A stretch of 64,000 bases of DNA from Bacteroidota bacterium (lineage in GTDB: Bacteria > Bacteroidota > Bacteroidia > Chitinophagales > Chitinophagaceae). The stretch spans positions 124,001 to 188,000 of the forward strand of contig VGFT01000001.1 of the NCBI GenBank assembly GCA_016868775.1, given 5' to 3'. This document shows positions 16,261 through 26,062 of this stretch, in pieces (within the stretch, counting starts at the first letter, position 1; each line of letters begins with the position of its first letter). The position numbers and the translations under genes were made by a program. The notes beneath the pieces are model-generated. The model had not been told where the DNA came from and ran no database searches. It saw only the letters and a list, made by a program, of their open reading frames with translations.

Positions 16261-19200
16261 ATGCACATGAGAAAACTGTATCTGCTCCTTTTGGGAGTTG
16301 TGTTCGCCATGGCGCCTGCACTGGCCCAACGAACCCTTACCGGCAAGGTGACTGATGACAAAGGCAATCCGGTTGCCAATGCCTCCGTGGTGGTGAAAGG
16401 AACGTCGTCCGGTACCACAACCAAAGCCGATGGAACCTATAGCCTGAACCTCCCTGCCAATGCGCAGGTGCTGGTGATCTCCTCGGTCGACATGATCGCT
16501 CAGGAGTTTCCCATCGGCAACCAAACCGTCATCAATGCCTCCTTGAAAAGTGATGAAAAGCTTATGGAAGAGGTGGTGGTGGTTGGATACGGTACTCAGC
16601 AGAAAAAAGCCTTTACCGGATCCGCCTCCAAAATTGATGTGAAAGAGTTTGCAAACTTGGTTACCCCGTCGGTGGACAAGCAATTGGCCGGCCGCGCAAC
16701 GGGTGTACAGGTGACAAACTCCAGCGGACTGGTCAACCAGCCTGCCCGGATCTTTATCCGCGGAATCAACTCAATCAATCAATCAACCGCTCCGCTGTTT
16801 GTGGTAGACGGTGTGCCCATCATTTCGGGTAACTTGGCCGCCACTACAAACTCCAACGCCCTGGGTGATATCAACCCGGCCGACATCGAAAGCATCGAAG
16901 TATTGAAGGATGGTTCTGCCACCGCGATCTTCGGTTCCCGTGCGGCTGCCGGGGTGATCATGATCACCACTAAAAAAGGATCCAAGGGCCGCGCCAAGGT
17001 TTCGTACGACATGACCATGGGTTTCAGTAATACGCTGAAGCGTTTTGATCTGCTCAATGCTGATGAGTTCGTAACCATCACCAACGAAAAATTGGCGAAC
17101 CGCGGTGTAGCACCTCGCGCCGGTGTCAATCCGGGTGGTGTAAATACCGATTGGCAGTCAATCGCGCTGATCAACAATGCCCTGGTTCAAACCCATAACC
17201 TGAGCTATCAGGGGGGCACTGCCAAAACCAGCTACTTCTTCTCAGCCAACTATTCCAAGCAGCAGGGAGTCATCATCAGCAACTTCAACAAAGCATTCCG
17301 CATTCGTACCAACTTGGAGCATGAAGTAAACAGCTTCCTGAAACTGGGAAATAACATGACGGTAAGCCGTCAAGATGATGGCGACCAGAACAACGGTTCC
17401 AACGCGCTGAGCGGATCGATCGCTTCCGCCCTGCGTTTGTTGCCCAATGTCAATCCCTACAACGTGAACGGTCCGGGTGGCTTCAACATCAACTTCCCTT
17501 TTGCAAACTCGATTCCTGTCGGGCCTAACACACAAGGAGTAGACGATAACTTCACCAACGTCGCCTTCACCCTTACGCAGAACAAGTATGCTTCGGAGAA
17601 AATGCGCATCATCAACAACTCCTTCGCGGAACTTTCTTTCACCAACCGATTGAAATTCCGCACGGTGCTATCCGCCGATTGGTTCAACGACTACAGTTTC
17701 CAGAGCCTGGATCCCCGTCACGGGGATGGATATAGTTCCGGTGGTATTGCCTATAACGCCAACCAAAACATCCTGCGTACCGTTTGGCAGAATTACTTCA
17801 ACTACAACTTCAAGATCAAAGGAGGTCACACTTTCTACATGACTGCCGGTCATGAAGTACAGAAGCAAACCAACAAATTGATTTCCGTTACCGGACAAAC
17901 CATCATCGATCTGTTCTTCCTGAAGGAAAACCTGATCTCCGGCACAGCGTCTACCCAGCAGATCGGCGGTAGCTATTCCCGCTCCGGTTTCGAGTCGCTT
18001 TTCGGTCGTATCAACTACGATTTCAAGAATCGCTACTTCTTGCAGGCTTCTGTTCGTCGCGATGGACAAAGTTCTCTGGCTAAAGACAAGCGCTATGGTA
18101 GCTTCCCCGGCATTTCCGTGGGTTGGCGCCCTTCCGAGGAAACCCTCTGGAAGAACAGTGCGTTCCTGACCAAAACATTCACGGATGTTAAGCTTAAATA
18201 CTCGTACGCCAAAGTGGGTAACACCCTCGGTGGTTTCCCTTTCCTGTCGGCCACTTTCGGTCCGGCCCCCTACGGAAACATCAACGGTATCGCCCTCAAC
18301 TTCATTGGAAACCCCGTATTGCAATGGGAGACCAGTTCGAAGTATGACTTCGGCGTGGAGATCGGAATGTTCAAAGGCCGTGTGAACATGACCTTTGACT
18401 GGTTCCTGAACGATGTTGATAATCTGGTACTGGCCGTGCCTACACCGCCCAGTGCCGGTATCCCGGGCAACTCCATCTCGCAGAACATCGGTACCCTTCA
18501 GAACCGCGGTACGGAGTTCTCTATCGACCTGTCGGTCGTTCGCAAAAAAGACTGGGGATGGGATATGAACTTCAACTACTCGAACGTAAAGAACAAGATC
18601 ACCAAACTCTATTCGATCAATGGCAATCCCGTACCCTACATCCAAAACGGTGCCTACAACTTGATCCGCGTGGGTGATCCGATTAACATCATTCACGGGT
18701 ATCAGTACGCCGGGGTAAACACCGCAAATGGTTTCCCGATGTATTACAAGGCCGACGGAAAATTGGTTACGCACAACGTCGTGAATGGACTTTATTACTT
18801 CGTAACCGGACCAAACGACGGAAGCCTGCTCGCGGCCAATGCCACTACCATGGGCTTTGCCGATCGTCAGAACCTGGGACAAGGAATCCCCACTTACTTC
18901 GGTGCGTGGACCAACAATTTCCGCTACAAGCAATTCAATGTTGAAGTAATGCTTCGCTACTCCGGTGGCAACCAGATCATGAATACGACCGCACAAGAAG
19001 CCCTGTTCAGCCAAAGCATCCACAACAACGGGAAGGCCATCTTACGTCGGTGGACCAAGCCCGGTGATGTAACCAATGTTCCTCGTCTGTACTGGGGTCT
19101 GAGCAACAACGTCAACCAAAACAGCATTGCCAACTCTCGCTTCGTGGAGAGCGGCAACTACCTGCGTTTGCAAAACCTGGTGATCAACTATACCATGGAC

Positions 19201-19389
19201 CGGGATGTGATCAGCAACATTTTCAAAGGGTACATCGAGAGTGTACGCTTCTTCGTACAGGGACAAAACCTCCATGTATGGTCTAAGTACAGCGGCGCCG
19301 ATCCAGATAACGTTACTGCGGGCGGTATCGATGCCAGCGTATCGCCCCAGATCCGTACCATCTCCTTTGGCATGAACGTTGGATTCTAA
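16261..19389 (+). CDS. SusC/RagA family TonB-linked outer membrane protein
   Basis: Outer-membrane beta-barrel that imports a glycan, peptide or other bulky nutrient together with its SusD lid, powered by TonB-ExbBD. It has 1042 residues. The signal peptide ends at ALAQ (residue 23). A CarboxypepD_reg-like domain follows at about 24-98 (TLTGKVTDDKGNPVANASV, FSS-type turn). The SusC signature LMEEVVVVGYGTQ lies at 101-113, the plug domain at about 118-230 contains LAGRATGVQVTNSSG and FIRGINS, and the barrel continues to the final aromatic-ended strand FGMNVGF. ATG 16261 or ATG 16267 can start the protein. It is followed by susD after 21 bases. No glycoside hydrolase or sulfatase gene is adjacent, so the substrate is undefined. 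Confidence 0.96.
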   Translation: MHMRKLYLLLLGVVFAMAPALAQRTLTGKVTDDKGNPVANASVVVKGTSSGTTTKADGTYSLNLPANAQVLVISSVDMIAQEFPIGNQTVINASLKSDEKLMEEVVVVGYGTQQKKAFTGSASKIDVKEFANLVTPSVDKQLAGRATGVQVTNSSGLVNQPARIFIRGINSINQSTAPLFVVDGVPIISGNLAATTNSNALGDINPADIESIEVLKDGSATAIFGSRAAAGVIMITTKKGSKGRAKVSYDMTMGFSNTLKRFDLLNADEFVTITNEKLANRGVAPRAGVNPGGVNTDWQSIALINNALVQTHNLSYQGGTAKTSYFFSANYSKQQGVIISNFNKAFRIRTNLEHEVNSFLKLGNNMTVSRQDDGDQNNGSNALSGSIASALRLLPNVNPYNVNGPGGFNINFPFANSIPVGPNTQGVDDNFTNVAFTLTQNKYASEKMRIINNSFAELSFTNRLKFRTVLSADWFNDYSFQSLDPRHGDGYSSGGIAYNANQNILRTVWQNYFNYNFKIKGGHTFYMTAGHEVQKQTNKLISVTGQTIIDLFFLKENLISGTASTQQIGGSYSRSGFESLFGRINYDFKNRYFLQASVRRDGQSSLAKDKRYGSFPGISVGWRPSEETLWKNSAFLTKTFTDVKLKYSYAKVGNTLGGFPFLSATFGPAPYGNINGIALNFIGNPVLQWETSSKYDFGVEIGMFKGRVNMTFDWFLNDVDNLVLAVPTPPSAGIPGNSISQNIGTLQNRGTEFSIDLSVVRKKDWGWDMNFNYSNVKNKITKLYSINGNPVPYIQNGAYNLIRVGDPINIIHGYQYAGVNTANGFPMYYKADGKLVTHNVVNGLYYFVTGPNDGSLLAANATTMGFADRQNLGQGIPTYFGAWTNNFRYKQFNVEVMLRYSGGNQIMNTTAQEALFSQSIHNNGKAILRRWTKPGDVTNVPRLYWGLSNNVNQNSIANSRFVESGNYLRLQNLVINYTMDRDVISNIFKGYIESVRFFVQGQNLHVWSKYSGADPDNVTAGGIDASVSPQIRTISFGMNVGF

Positions 19390-19410
19390 TTCTGCAAAAC
19401 CACTAAACGA

Positions 19411-21015
19411 ATGAATATGAAAAATAAATTGAACTTTCTGGTGATCTCGGTGCTTTCGGTGGCACTGCTCTCCGGATGTAAGAAGGCGCTGGACCTGCAG
19501 CCCTACACCTCTGTGGCGGTAGATGTAGCATTCAGCAACTCTGATAAATGTCTCACTTCCCTGTACGGTGTATACGATGCCGCGCAGAGTGGAGATTATT
19601 TTGGTGCCGTTCGCGGATATCCGTTCGGAGCCGCAAACATTGAGCAAGGCGATTGCCGCGGAGAGGACGTGATCAACATCGCGGCTTTCTACCAGATCAC
19701 CTATCAGGCCACCTATAACGCTACCTATGCAAATGGAGAAGGCCACTGGAACTCACTCTACGCCCTGATCAACAAAGCCAACGTTTGTATCGATGGGTTC
19801 CGGGGTGCCGGTTCCCGGGGTGCCATTCCAGCTGCGACTGCCCTGCAGTTCGAAGCCGAGTGCCGCTTCCTGCGTGCCTTCGCTCACCACGAACTGATGA
19901 TCCACTGGGCCCGCCCTTACCGCGATGGTAACGGTACACAAGTAGGTGTTCCTTACCGCGATTTCGCCGTAAACGTACCCTCCACCGTAGACCAGGTTCG
20001 TAACCTGCCCCGCGCCGTGAGCGATACCGTTTATCGCCGCATGCTGCGTGACCTGGATTTTGCAGAAACCAACATGGCTGCCGTCACCACCGGTAACGCC
20101 CGTACGGTTCGCGCCACCAAGGCAGCCGCCATTGCACTCAAAATGCGTTTGCACATGCACATGGGTAACTGGGCTGCTGTGAAAACGGAAGGCGTCAAAC
20201 TGGTACCCGGTACCGTCAATCCGTTGGCTCCAACCTCAGTGGTTTCTCCGATCGGTTCCTGGGCACTGACCGCTGCTCCGGATGGTCCTTTTGCGAACAA
20301 CAGTTCTTCTGAAAGCATCTTTTCCGTACGGAACGATGCCTTGGATAATACCGGGGTAAACGGAGCCTTGCCTGCTATGCTGGGTGCTGCCAACCTCGGT
20401 GCACGCGGACTGGTTGCCATCTCCCCGATCTTGTGGAACAACACCGGCTGGCGTTGCGACGACCTGCGCCGTACGCTGCTTTATGTAGGCGGTACCAATG
20501 CCAACGGAGGTGCCAGCTTCTTTACTAATAAGTACCGTGACTATGTCGGTCGCTCCGATTTCGCCCCTCAAGTTCGTTATGCAGAAGTGCTCCTGATGCA
20601 AGCGGAGGCCGAAGCTCGTTTGGCTACTGGCGTATCGCAGCCCGCCATCGATCTGCTGAACACCGTTCGCAACCGGGCACTGCCCACCCCTGCTACCATG
20701 CAATATCTGGCTACTAACTTCGCTGATAGAATTGCACTGATCCGTGCCATCCTGCTGGAGCGCCGCATCGAGTTCCTCTGCGAGGGCAAACGCTGGGCTG
20801 ATATTTCCCGCCTGTCGCAAGAAACTGATTTCACCACCGGTGGCATTCCGGCCAAAGCAGTGAATGGTGCTCAAGGATTGGCAATGTACGGTTGTGGTCT
20901 TCCTTACACACCCGGTCAGGCAGGTATTCCTTATGGCGACTACCGCTTCATTTGGCCGATCCCCGCAACGGAGATCATCCAAAATCCGATCGTATCCCAA
21001 AACCCCGGATACTAA
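19411..21015 (+). CDS. SusD/RagB family nutrient-binding lipoprotein
   Basis: Surface lipoprotein that caps the SusC barrel and binds the nutrient. It has 534 residues. The signal peptide carries the lipobox LLSGC with Cys23 as lipid anchor, followed by KKALDLQP, the usual SusD beginning. The TPR-like N-terminal part has LYALINKANVCIDGF and FLRAFAHHELMIHWARPY. The C-terminal part has YAEVLLMQAEAEARLATG, LLERRIEFLCEGKRWADISR and ends with ATEIIQNPIVSQNPGY, all SusD hallmarks. It forms a two-gene unit with the upstream susC and is closed by a strong terminator. The ligand cannot be inferred; Ala- and Asn-rich loops give no clue. Confidence 0.96.
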   Translation: MNMKNKLNFLVISVLSVALLSGCKKALDLQPYTSVAVDVAFSNSDKCLTSLYGVYDAAQSGDYFGAVRGYPFGAANIEQGDCRGEDVINIAAFYQITYQATYNATYANGEGHWNSLYALINKANVCIDGFRGAGSRGAIPAATALQFEAECRFLRAFAHHELMIHWARPYRDGNGTQVGVPYRDFAVNVPSTVDQVRNLPRAVSDTVYRRMLRDLDFAETNMAAVTTGNARTVRATKAAAIALKMRLHMHMGNWAAVKTEGVKLVPGTVNPLAPTSVVSPIGSWALTAAPDGPFANNSSSESIFSVRNDALDNTGVNGALPAMLGAANLGARGLVAISPILWNNTGWRCDDLRRTLLYVGGTNANGGASFFTNKYRDYVGRSDFAPQVRYAEVLLMQAEAEARLATGVSQPAIDLLNTVRNRALPTPATMQYLATNFADRIALIRAILLERRIEFLCEGKRWADISRLSQETDFTTGGIPAKAVNGAQGLAMYGCGLPYTPGQAGIPYGDYRFIWPIPATEIIQNPIVSQNPGY

Positions 21016-21036
21016 TAACTAACTCAGAACATCGAA

Positions 21037-21066
21037 TTAAAACCCCGGCTCCCGCCGGGGTTTTTC
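21037..21066 (+). terminator. Intrinsic terminator of the susCD operon
   Basis: AACCCCGGC (21041-21049), loop TCCC, GCCGGGGTT (21054-21062) followed by TTTTC. A perfect 9-bp GC-rich stem with T-run, 25 bases after the susD stop. Confidence 0.9.
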
Positions 21067-21097
21067 TTTATTACCTTTACATCCAGAACAATCCTAC

Positions 21098-22270
21098 ATG
21101 AGAAAAATCCTGACGCTCGCCATCATTCTTTTACTGATACAATCGTGTAAGCTCAAAAATGGACCGGGCCTTCAGGTGAATGGCACGCTACAGGATACGA
21201 CTTTCACCCTCTTATACTTGGAGGAAGTCCCTATGGAAACTAACCAGCCTACAATTGTTGATTCCGTCCGGCCAGACCAATCCGGCCAATTTACCCTGCA
21301 GGCACCGGCAGCAGAGGACCGCGTTTATTTCATTCGACCCGCAAGACAGTCATATCCACTCTTTGCTGTGATAAATGACAGCAAACAAATTGACGTGAAA
21401 GTAAAATTTGAAAGGATTGACGGACAATTAAGTCCGGCCTATACCGTCAAGGGTTCTACCGCCTCCGAGCAAATCCATGATTTTTCAGCAGATTTGAACG
21501 AGGACCTACGCGCCATTATTAAAGACCGCATGGCACTGGATACACTGCTACAAAAAAACAAACCGGATAGCATAATCAATCCCATCCGAAAAAAGATGAT
21601 CGATCGTACAAAATCGCTATCCATCCTGGTCGATTCTCAATTGAGCCTAGCGGCAACTCCCAGTGCCTATATGTTTATTTTAGGAACCTACCAAAGTGCT
21701 GCCTCCAACCCCATATTCAGTTTGGAGCTTTTCAGCATGGAGCGCATCAAGGAAGGCCTAGTCAAACTCGGGGGGAAATTTCCGAACCACACCGGGCTTG
21801 CCACTTTTCGGCGTAAACTCGAAGAGGAGATACAAAAAAGTAAAGGATTGCTCGGGCAATCAGCACCTGATTTCACCCTGCCCGATGTAAACGGAAAACC
21901 CATCGCGCTGAAAAGTTTTCGCGGGAAATGGGTGCTGGTCGATTTTTGGGCAAGTTGGTGCAGACCTTGCCGAATGGAAAACCCGACAGTTGTGGCTGCC
22001 TACCAGCAATTCAAGAATAAGAATTTTACCATACTGGGTGTTTCACTCGACCGGGAGGATGGAAAACAGGATTGGTTAAAAGCTATTCAGGATGATAAGC
22101 TCGTATGGCCACAGGTCAGCGACCTAAAATTCTGGAACAGCCTGGTCGTACCCATGTACCAAATCGAAGGCATCCCCTACAATGTACTGATCGACCCACA
22201 GGGAAAAGTAGTGGCAGAAAATCTTCGTGGGCCCCAACTGGCAAAAAAATTAAAAGAGCTCATTAACTAA
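21098..22270 (+). CDS. TlpA-like thiol-disulfide lipoprotein with N-terminal DUF4369-type domain
   Basis: Membrane-anchored periplasmic thioredoxin-fold protein, 390 residues. The lipobox is LIQSC with Cys17. Residues about 25-125 form a beta-rich DUF4369-like domain (LQVNGTLQDTTFTLLYLEE). A helical linker spans 130-240. The C-terminal AhpC/TSA-type domain begins at GQSAPDFTLPDVNGKPI and holds the redox motif WASWCRPC near residue 290, followed by the cis-Pro segment EGIPYNVLIDPQGKVV. It probably reduces disulfides or maturates cytochromes in the envelope. It follows susCD but is separated from it by a terminator and has a near-consensus -7 box (TACCTTTA at 21072-21079), so it is likely transcribed on its own. 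Confidence 0.9.
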   Translation: MRKILTLAIILLLIQSCKLKNGPGLQVNGTLQDTTFTLLYLEEVPMETNQPTIVDSVRPDQSGQFTLQAPAAEDRVYFIRPARQSYPLFAVINDSKQIDVKVKFERIDGQLSPAYTVKGSTASEQIHDFSADLNEDLRAIIKDRMALDTLLQKNKPDSIINPIRKKMIDRTKSLSILVDSQLSLAATPSAYMFILGTYQSAASNPIFSLELFSMERIKEGLVKLGGKFPNHTGLATFRRKLEEEIQKSKGLLGQSAPDFTLPDVNGKPIALKSFRGKWVLVDFWASWCRPCRMENPTVVAAYQQFKNKNFTILGVSLDREDGKQDWLKAIQDDKLVWPQVSDLKFWNSLVVPMYQIEGIPYNVLIDPQGKVVAENLRGPQLAKKLKELIN

Positions 22271-22306
22271 GAGCAGATAATCGCGAAAACAACTAGGGCG
22301 ATTTAT

Positions 22307-24916
22307 TCAGGAGACCTTTACCACCTCAAGTACCTTATTCAGACTAGAAATATCCTGTCCGCCTGCCGTAGCCAATCCAGGCTGACCACCGCCCCCTCCT
22401 TGTATCAAAGGAGCTACTACTTCTTTTATGATCTTACCGGCATTCAGTCCGCTTGATTTCACCAATGCCTCGCTGATCCCAATCGCCACGGCTGCCTTCC
22501 CTTGTATGGAAGCAACCAAAACGACCAATCGATCATTACCACGGCTGCGGAGGTCATGACATAATTTTTTCAGTGCATCGGCAGAATATATCTCCACTAC
22601 CGCACCCAGGAACGAGCGCCCTTTTTCAGATACAATCGTTTTCTCCAATTCTCCAGCGAGCAACTGCAATTGTTTCGCCTCCATCCCTTCCAAATGCTTG
22701 CGGGCATGAGATAAATCCTCTTGCATTTGCTCGATCGCTTTTACCGGAGGCGTAGGGGTTTTCAAGACTTCCTTGATGGCCCGCAACGATCGAGTTTGTT
22801 CCTGCATCCAATCGATGGCCGCCGAACCGGATACCGCCTCGAGGCGTCGCACCCCGGCAGCCACGGCCGATTCCGAAAGGATCGAAAACAAACCCAATTC
22901 ACCGGTCGATCCCACGTGGGTGCCGCCGCATAATTCAATCGAATAGTTTGGGTCCATGATCACTACCCGAACCACGTCGCCGTATTTCTCCCCGAACAAT
23001 GCCATCGCCCCCAATTTCAATGCCTCGTCTTTAGGCAGCGTCTTGATCACAACGGGGATATTTTCCCGAATTTTTTGGTTGACCAGCTGCTCGATCTGCT
23101 CTGCCTCGGCATCGGTCACTTTGGCAAAATGAGAAAAATCAAATCGCAACTGCCCAGCATTCACCAACGATCCTTTTTGAGCAACATGGGTACCCAGCAC
23201 TTGCCGAAGAGCACTGTGCAGCAAATGCGTGGCAGAATGATGCACCGTGGTTAGGTTACGAAGCTCCGCATTAACGAGTGCTTGTAACGGTTGAGCTGGA
23301 TCCACAGGCAAGGCCGTCAAAAAATGAATGATCAGGTCATTGTCTTTTTTTGTATCCGTAACCTCATATTTATTACTCTCTGCGATCAACCAGCCCTGAT
23401 CGCCTACCTGCCCGCCACTTTCTGCATAAAACGGAGTGGTATCCAACACGACCTGATAAGCGGTCTTCCCCTTTGCGGTCACTTTTCTGTATTTGCGGAT
23501 CTGTGCACTAGCCGATAAGGAATCGTAACCCACAAATACACTGCCGCCTTCGGCCAGTACGATCCAATCCTGTGCGTCAATTGCTCCGGCAGCACGGCTT
23601 CGATCCTTCTGCTGCTTCATCTCTTGTTCAAATCCGGACTCATCCACTTGCAACTGATTCTCTTGTGCGATCAGTCGAGTTAGATCGATTGGAAAACCAT
23701 AAGTATCATATAATTCAAAAGCATCTTTTCCGGCAACGGTTCCCCGCGTGGCAGAATGAAGAATATCATCCATGCGCTTCAGCCCTTTCTCCAGTGTACG
23801 CAGAAACGACTCTTCCTCTTCGCGAACCACCTTGCGAACGAAATCAACCTGTTGCTGCAACTCGGGAAATACCCCCTCGAATTGCTTGGCCAGTACGGGG
23901 ATTAACTGGTGCAGCAAGGGATTTTGATAATTGAGGTAGGAATAATAGTAGCGAACGGCACGACGCAAGATGCGCCGGATCACATATCCGACTCCGGTAT
24001 TAGAGGGAAGTTGTCCGTCAGCGATGGTAAATCCGATCGCCCGAATGTGATCGGCGATCACCCGAAACGCAACCGCCTCCCGCGTATCACTGCCATCATA
24101 CCTGCGGCCGGTGATTTGCTCCGTAGCAGTTATGGTTCCTGAAAAAATATCGGTATCGTAATTGGATGATTTTCCCTGCAATACCCGAACCAACCGTTCC
24201 AGCCCCATTCCGGTATCCACGTGTGTGGCCGGAAGGGGCTCCAGCGAACCATCTTTTTTCCGGTTGAATTGAATGAATACATTGTTCCAGATCTCAATCA
24301 CCTGGGGGTGATCTTTATTCACTAGGTCGCGGCCGGGGATTTTTTTTCGTTCTTCGTCGGGGCGACAATCCACATGGATCTCACTGCAAGGTCCGCAGGG
24401 ACCCGTGTCGCCCATCTCCCAAAAATTATCTTTCTTATTGCCAAAAACAATGCGATCCTCCGGAAGCAGTTCTTTCCACTTTGCTAATGCGATAGAGGAG
24501 GGATGTAGGCCCTCCTTGGCATCCCCTTCAAAGACCGTGGCATAGAGTCTGTCTTTGGGAATTTGGTATACTTCCGTCAGCAATTCCCAGCTCCACCCAA
24601 TGGCCTCATTTTTGAAATAGTCGCCAAAACTCCAATTGCCCAGCATCTCGAACATCGTGTGGTGGTAGGTATCCACACCTACTTCCTCCAAGTCGTTGTG
24701 CTTTCCGCTTACGCGCAGACATTTCTGTGTATCAACCACCCGTCTGTGTTCAGGGATTCGGTTGCCCAAGAAAAAATCCTTGAATTGATTCATCCCTGCG
24801 TTGGTGAACAGCAAGGTCGGATCGTTCTTGACCACGATGGGGGCCGAAGGCACAATGACATGTCCTTTGGAAGCAAAAAAATCTAAAAATGCCTGTCGAA
24901 TCTGAGCAGCAGTCAT
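22307..24916 (-). CDS. alaS: Alanyl-tRNA synthetase
   Basis: Class II synthetase charging tRNA-Ala, with its own editing domain. From ATG 24916 it has 869 residues, the usual length. The N-terminal catalytic core shows LFTNAGMNQFKDFFLG and FEMLGNWSFGDYFK. The editing domain has the metal-binding HSATHLLHSAL and, further on, CGGTHVGSTGELG. A C-terminal DHHA1-type C-Ala domain ends with IQGGGGGQPGLATAGG. The open frame extends to 25027, but the additional 37 residues overlap the divergent M23 gene and are not family-like; MTAAQIRQAFLDFFASKGH is the normal start. An exact -7 promoter box lies about 41 bases upstream. Confidence 0.97.
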   Translation of the reverse strand: MTAAQIRQAFLDFFASKGHVIVPSAPIVVKNDPTLLFTNAGMNQFKDFFLGNRIPEHRRVVDTQKCLRVSGKHNDLEEVGVDTYHHTMFEMLGNWSFGDYFKNEAIGWSWELLTEVYQIPKDRLYATVFEGDAKEGLHPSSIALAKWKELLPEDRIVFGNKKDNFWEMGDTGPCGPCSEIHVDCRPDEERKKIPGRDLVNKDHPQVIEIWNNVFIQFNRKKDGSLEPLPATHVDTGMGLERLVRVLQGKSSNYDTDIFSGTITATEQITGRRYDGSDTREAVAFRVIADHIRAIGFTIADGQLPSNTGVGYVIRRILRRAVRYYYSYLNYQNPLLHQLIPVLAKQFEGVFPELQQQVDFVRKVVREEEESFLRTLEKGLKRMDDILHSATRGTVAGKDAFELYDTYGFPIDLTRLIAQENQLQVDESGFEQEMKQQKDRSRAAGAIDAQDWIVLAEGGSVFVGYDSLSASAQIRKYRKVTAKGKTAYQVVLDTTPFYAESGGQVGDQGWLIAESNKYEVTDTKKDNDLIIHFLTALPVDPAQPLQALVNAELRNLTTVHHSATHLLHSALRQVLGTHVAQKGSLVNAGQLRFDFSHFAKVTDAEAEQIEQLVNQKIRENIPVVIKTLPKDEALKLGAMALFGEKYGDVVRVVIMDPNYSIELCGGTHVGSTGELGLFSILSESAVAAGVRRLEAVSGSAAIDWMQEQTRSLRAIKEVLKTPTPPVKAIEQMQEDLSHARKHLEGMEAKQLQLLAGELEKTIVSEKGRSFLGAVVEIYSADALKKLCHDLRSRGNDRLVVLVASIQGKAAVAIGISEALVKSSGLNAGKIIKEVVAPLIQGGGGGQPGLATAGGQDISSLNKVLEVVKVS

Positions 24917-24942
24917 GGTAAATAGAATTCCGGCAGACCGGG

Positions 24943-24950
24943 TATATTTG
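24943..24950 (+). promoter_or_regulatory. -7 promoter element of the M23 peptidase gene
   Basis: TATATTTG is an exact TAnnTTTG match, predicting a start near 24957 and a leader of about 45 bases. It lies between alaS and its promoter, so the two transcripts overlap at their 5' ends. Confidence 0.5.
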
Positions 24951-24956
24951 TTGACG

Positions 24957-24964
24957 CAAAGGTA
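24957..24964 (-). promoter_or_regulatory. -7 promoter element of alaS
   Basis: TACCTTTG on the minus strand, exact TAnnTTTG match. Predicted start near 24952, with a leader of about 36 bases. It faces the promoter of the M23 gene (24943-24950), so the polymerase footprints collide. Confidence 0.5.
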
Positions 24965-25001
24965 GGCGAAACACGCCTTTCCGAACCCCTCACCGCCACC
25001 C

Positions 25002-25973
25002 ATGAGGCAGGCTAAATTCATTTTCAATACCCAGACGCTTCAGTACGAGAAGCACGAGACCCCGCTGCGCGTCCGACTGCTGCGCATTTTTGGGTTTCTC
25101 GCTGCGTCTTTGGTGACAGCCGGACTGATCGCCTTTGCCGCATTTCGGTTCATCGGGTCACCACAAGAAAAGTTCCTGCAAGCAGAAAATCGTTACCTGC
25201 GTGATCAATACGAGGGATTGGGAAAGAAGCTCGGAGAAATCGAGATCAAACTTTACGAGCTAGAAAAACGGGACAATGAAGTATACCGATCGATTTTTGA
25301 GGCAAATCCCATTCCCGACAGTGCTCGAGCTCAGTTAGAGGCGGAGGCCCTGGAAATTGCAAAAATCGAGCGGATGCCCTCCGAGGAGCTGATTCCCTCT
25401 ATAACCAAAACGTTGGATGCCTTATCAGCCCGAATGCGGGTACAGGAAAAGTCCTACCAAACGGTAGAGTCGTTGGTGAAAGACAAAGCCACCCTCCTGG
25501 CGCATACACCAGCCATTCAACCAGTACATAATCGCGATCTTACCCGAATCGCAAGCGGTTTTGGATATCGGATCGATCCTATATACAAAACTCAAAAAAT
25601 GCATCAGGGCATCGATTTCACCGCCCCGCAAGGAGCCCCCATCTATGCCACCGCCAACGGCATCGTCAACCATGCCGGTGATCGAAATAATGGATATGGG
25701 AATTACGTAACGATCGACCATGGGTATGGATATCAAACTTTATACGGACACATGGTCCGAATAAAAGTATCCATAGGTCAAAAAGTAACCCGAGGAGAAG
25801 TAATCGGCTGGGTCGGAAGCACGGGCAAATCAACCGGCCCCCACTGCCACTATGAAGTCATAAAGTTCAACCAGAAAATCGATCCGATCTATTTCTTTTA
25901 TAACGATCTGACACCCGGACAATTTGATCAACTACTAAAAAAAGCTGCTGCCAGTAATCAAAGCCTGGACTGA
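25002..25973 (+). CDS. M23 family peptidoglycan endopeptidase with coiled coil
   Basis: Membrane-anchored LytM/M23 metallopeptidase that cleaves peptide cross-links of peptidoglycan, or regulates cell-wall hydrolysis. It has 323 residues. A single membrane helix lies at about 27-50, a coiled coil at 55-95 and 115-170, and the M23 domain at about 185-300. The zinc ligands are in MHQGIDFTAP (H and D, near 201-205) and in the HxH motif PHCHYEV (near 284-290). The sequence GFGYRIDPIYKTQKMHQGIDF and YGNYVTIDHGYGYQTLYGHM are typical of the active family. The metal-binding residues are all present, so it should be catalytically active. It is divergent from alaS. Confidence 0.93.
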   Translation: MRQAKFIFNTQTLQYEKHETPLRVRLLRIFGFLAASLVTAGLIAFAAFRFIGSPQEKFLQAENRYLRDQYEGLGKKLGEIEIKLYELEKRDNEVYRSIFEANPIPDSARAQLEAEALEIAKIERMPSEELIPSITKTLDALSARMRVQEKSYQTVESLVKDKATLLAHTPAIQPVHNRDLTRIASGFGYRIDPIYKTQKMHQGIDFTAPQGAPIYATANGIVNHAGDRNNGYGNYVTIDHGYGYQTLYGHMVRIKVSIGQKVTRGEVIGWVGSTGKSTGPHCHYEVIKFNQKIDPIYFFYNDLTPGQFDQLLKKAAASNQSLD

Positions 25974-26062
25974 CAAAGCTGTCACATACTTTTCCACACT
26001 GTCTTTTCGTTAACACAAAAAGGCCCATCCCTCCGATAACTTTACGCAGCAAAGCATCGGAT

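Noticed and set aside
17668-19023. A 451-codon open frame on the minus strand inside susC
   Set aside because: It is a shadow of the SusC frame; its protein has no recognisable domains and low-information composition, while the plus-strand frame is a complete SusC.
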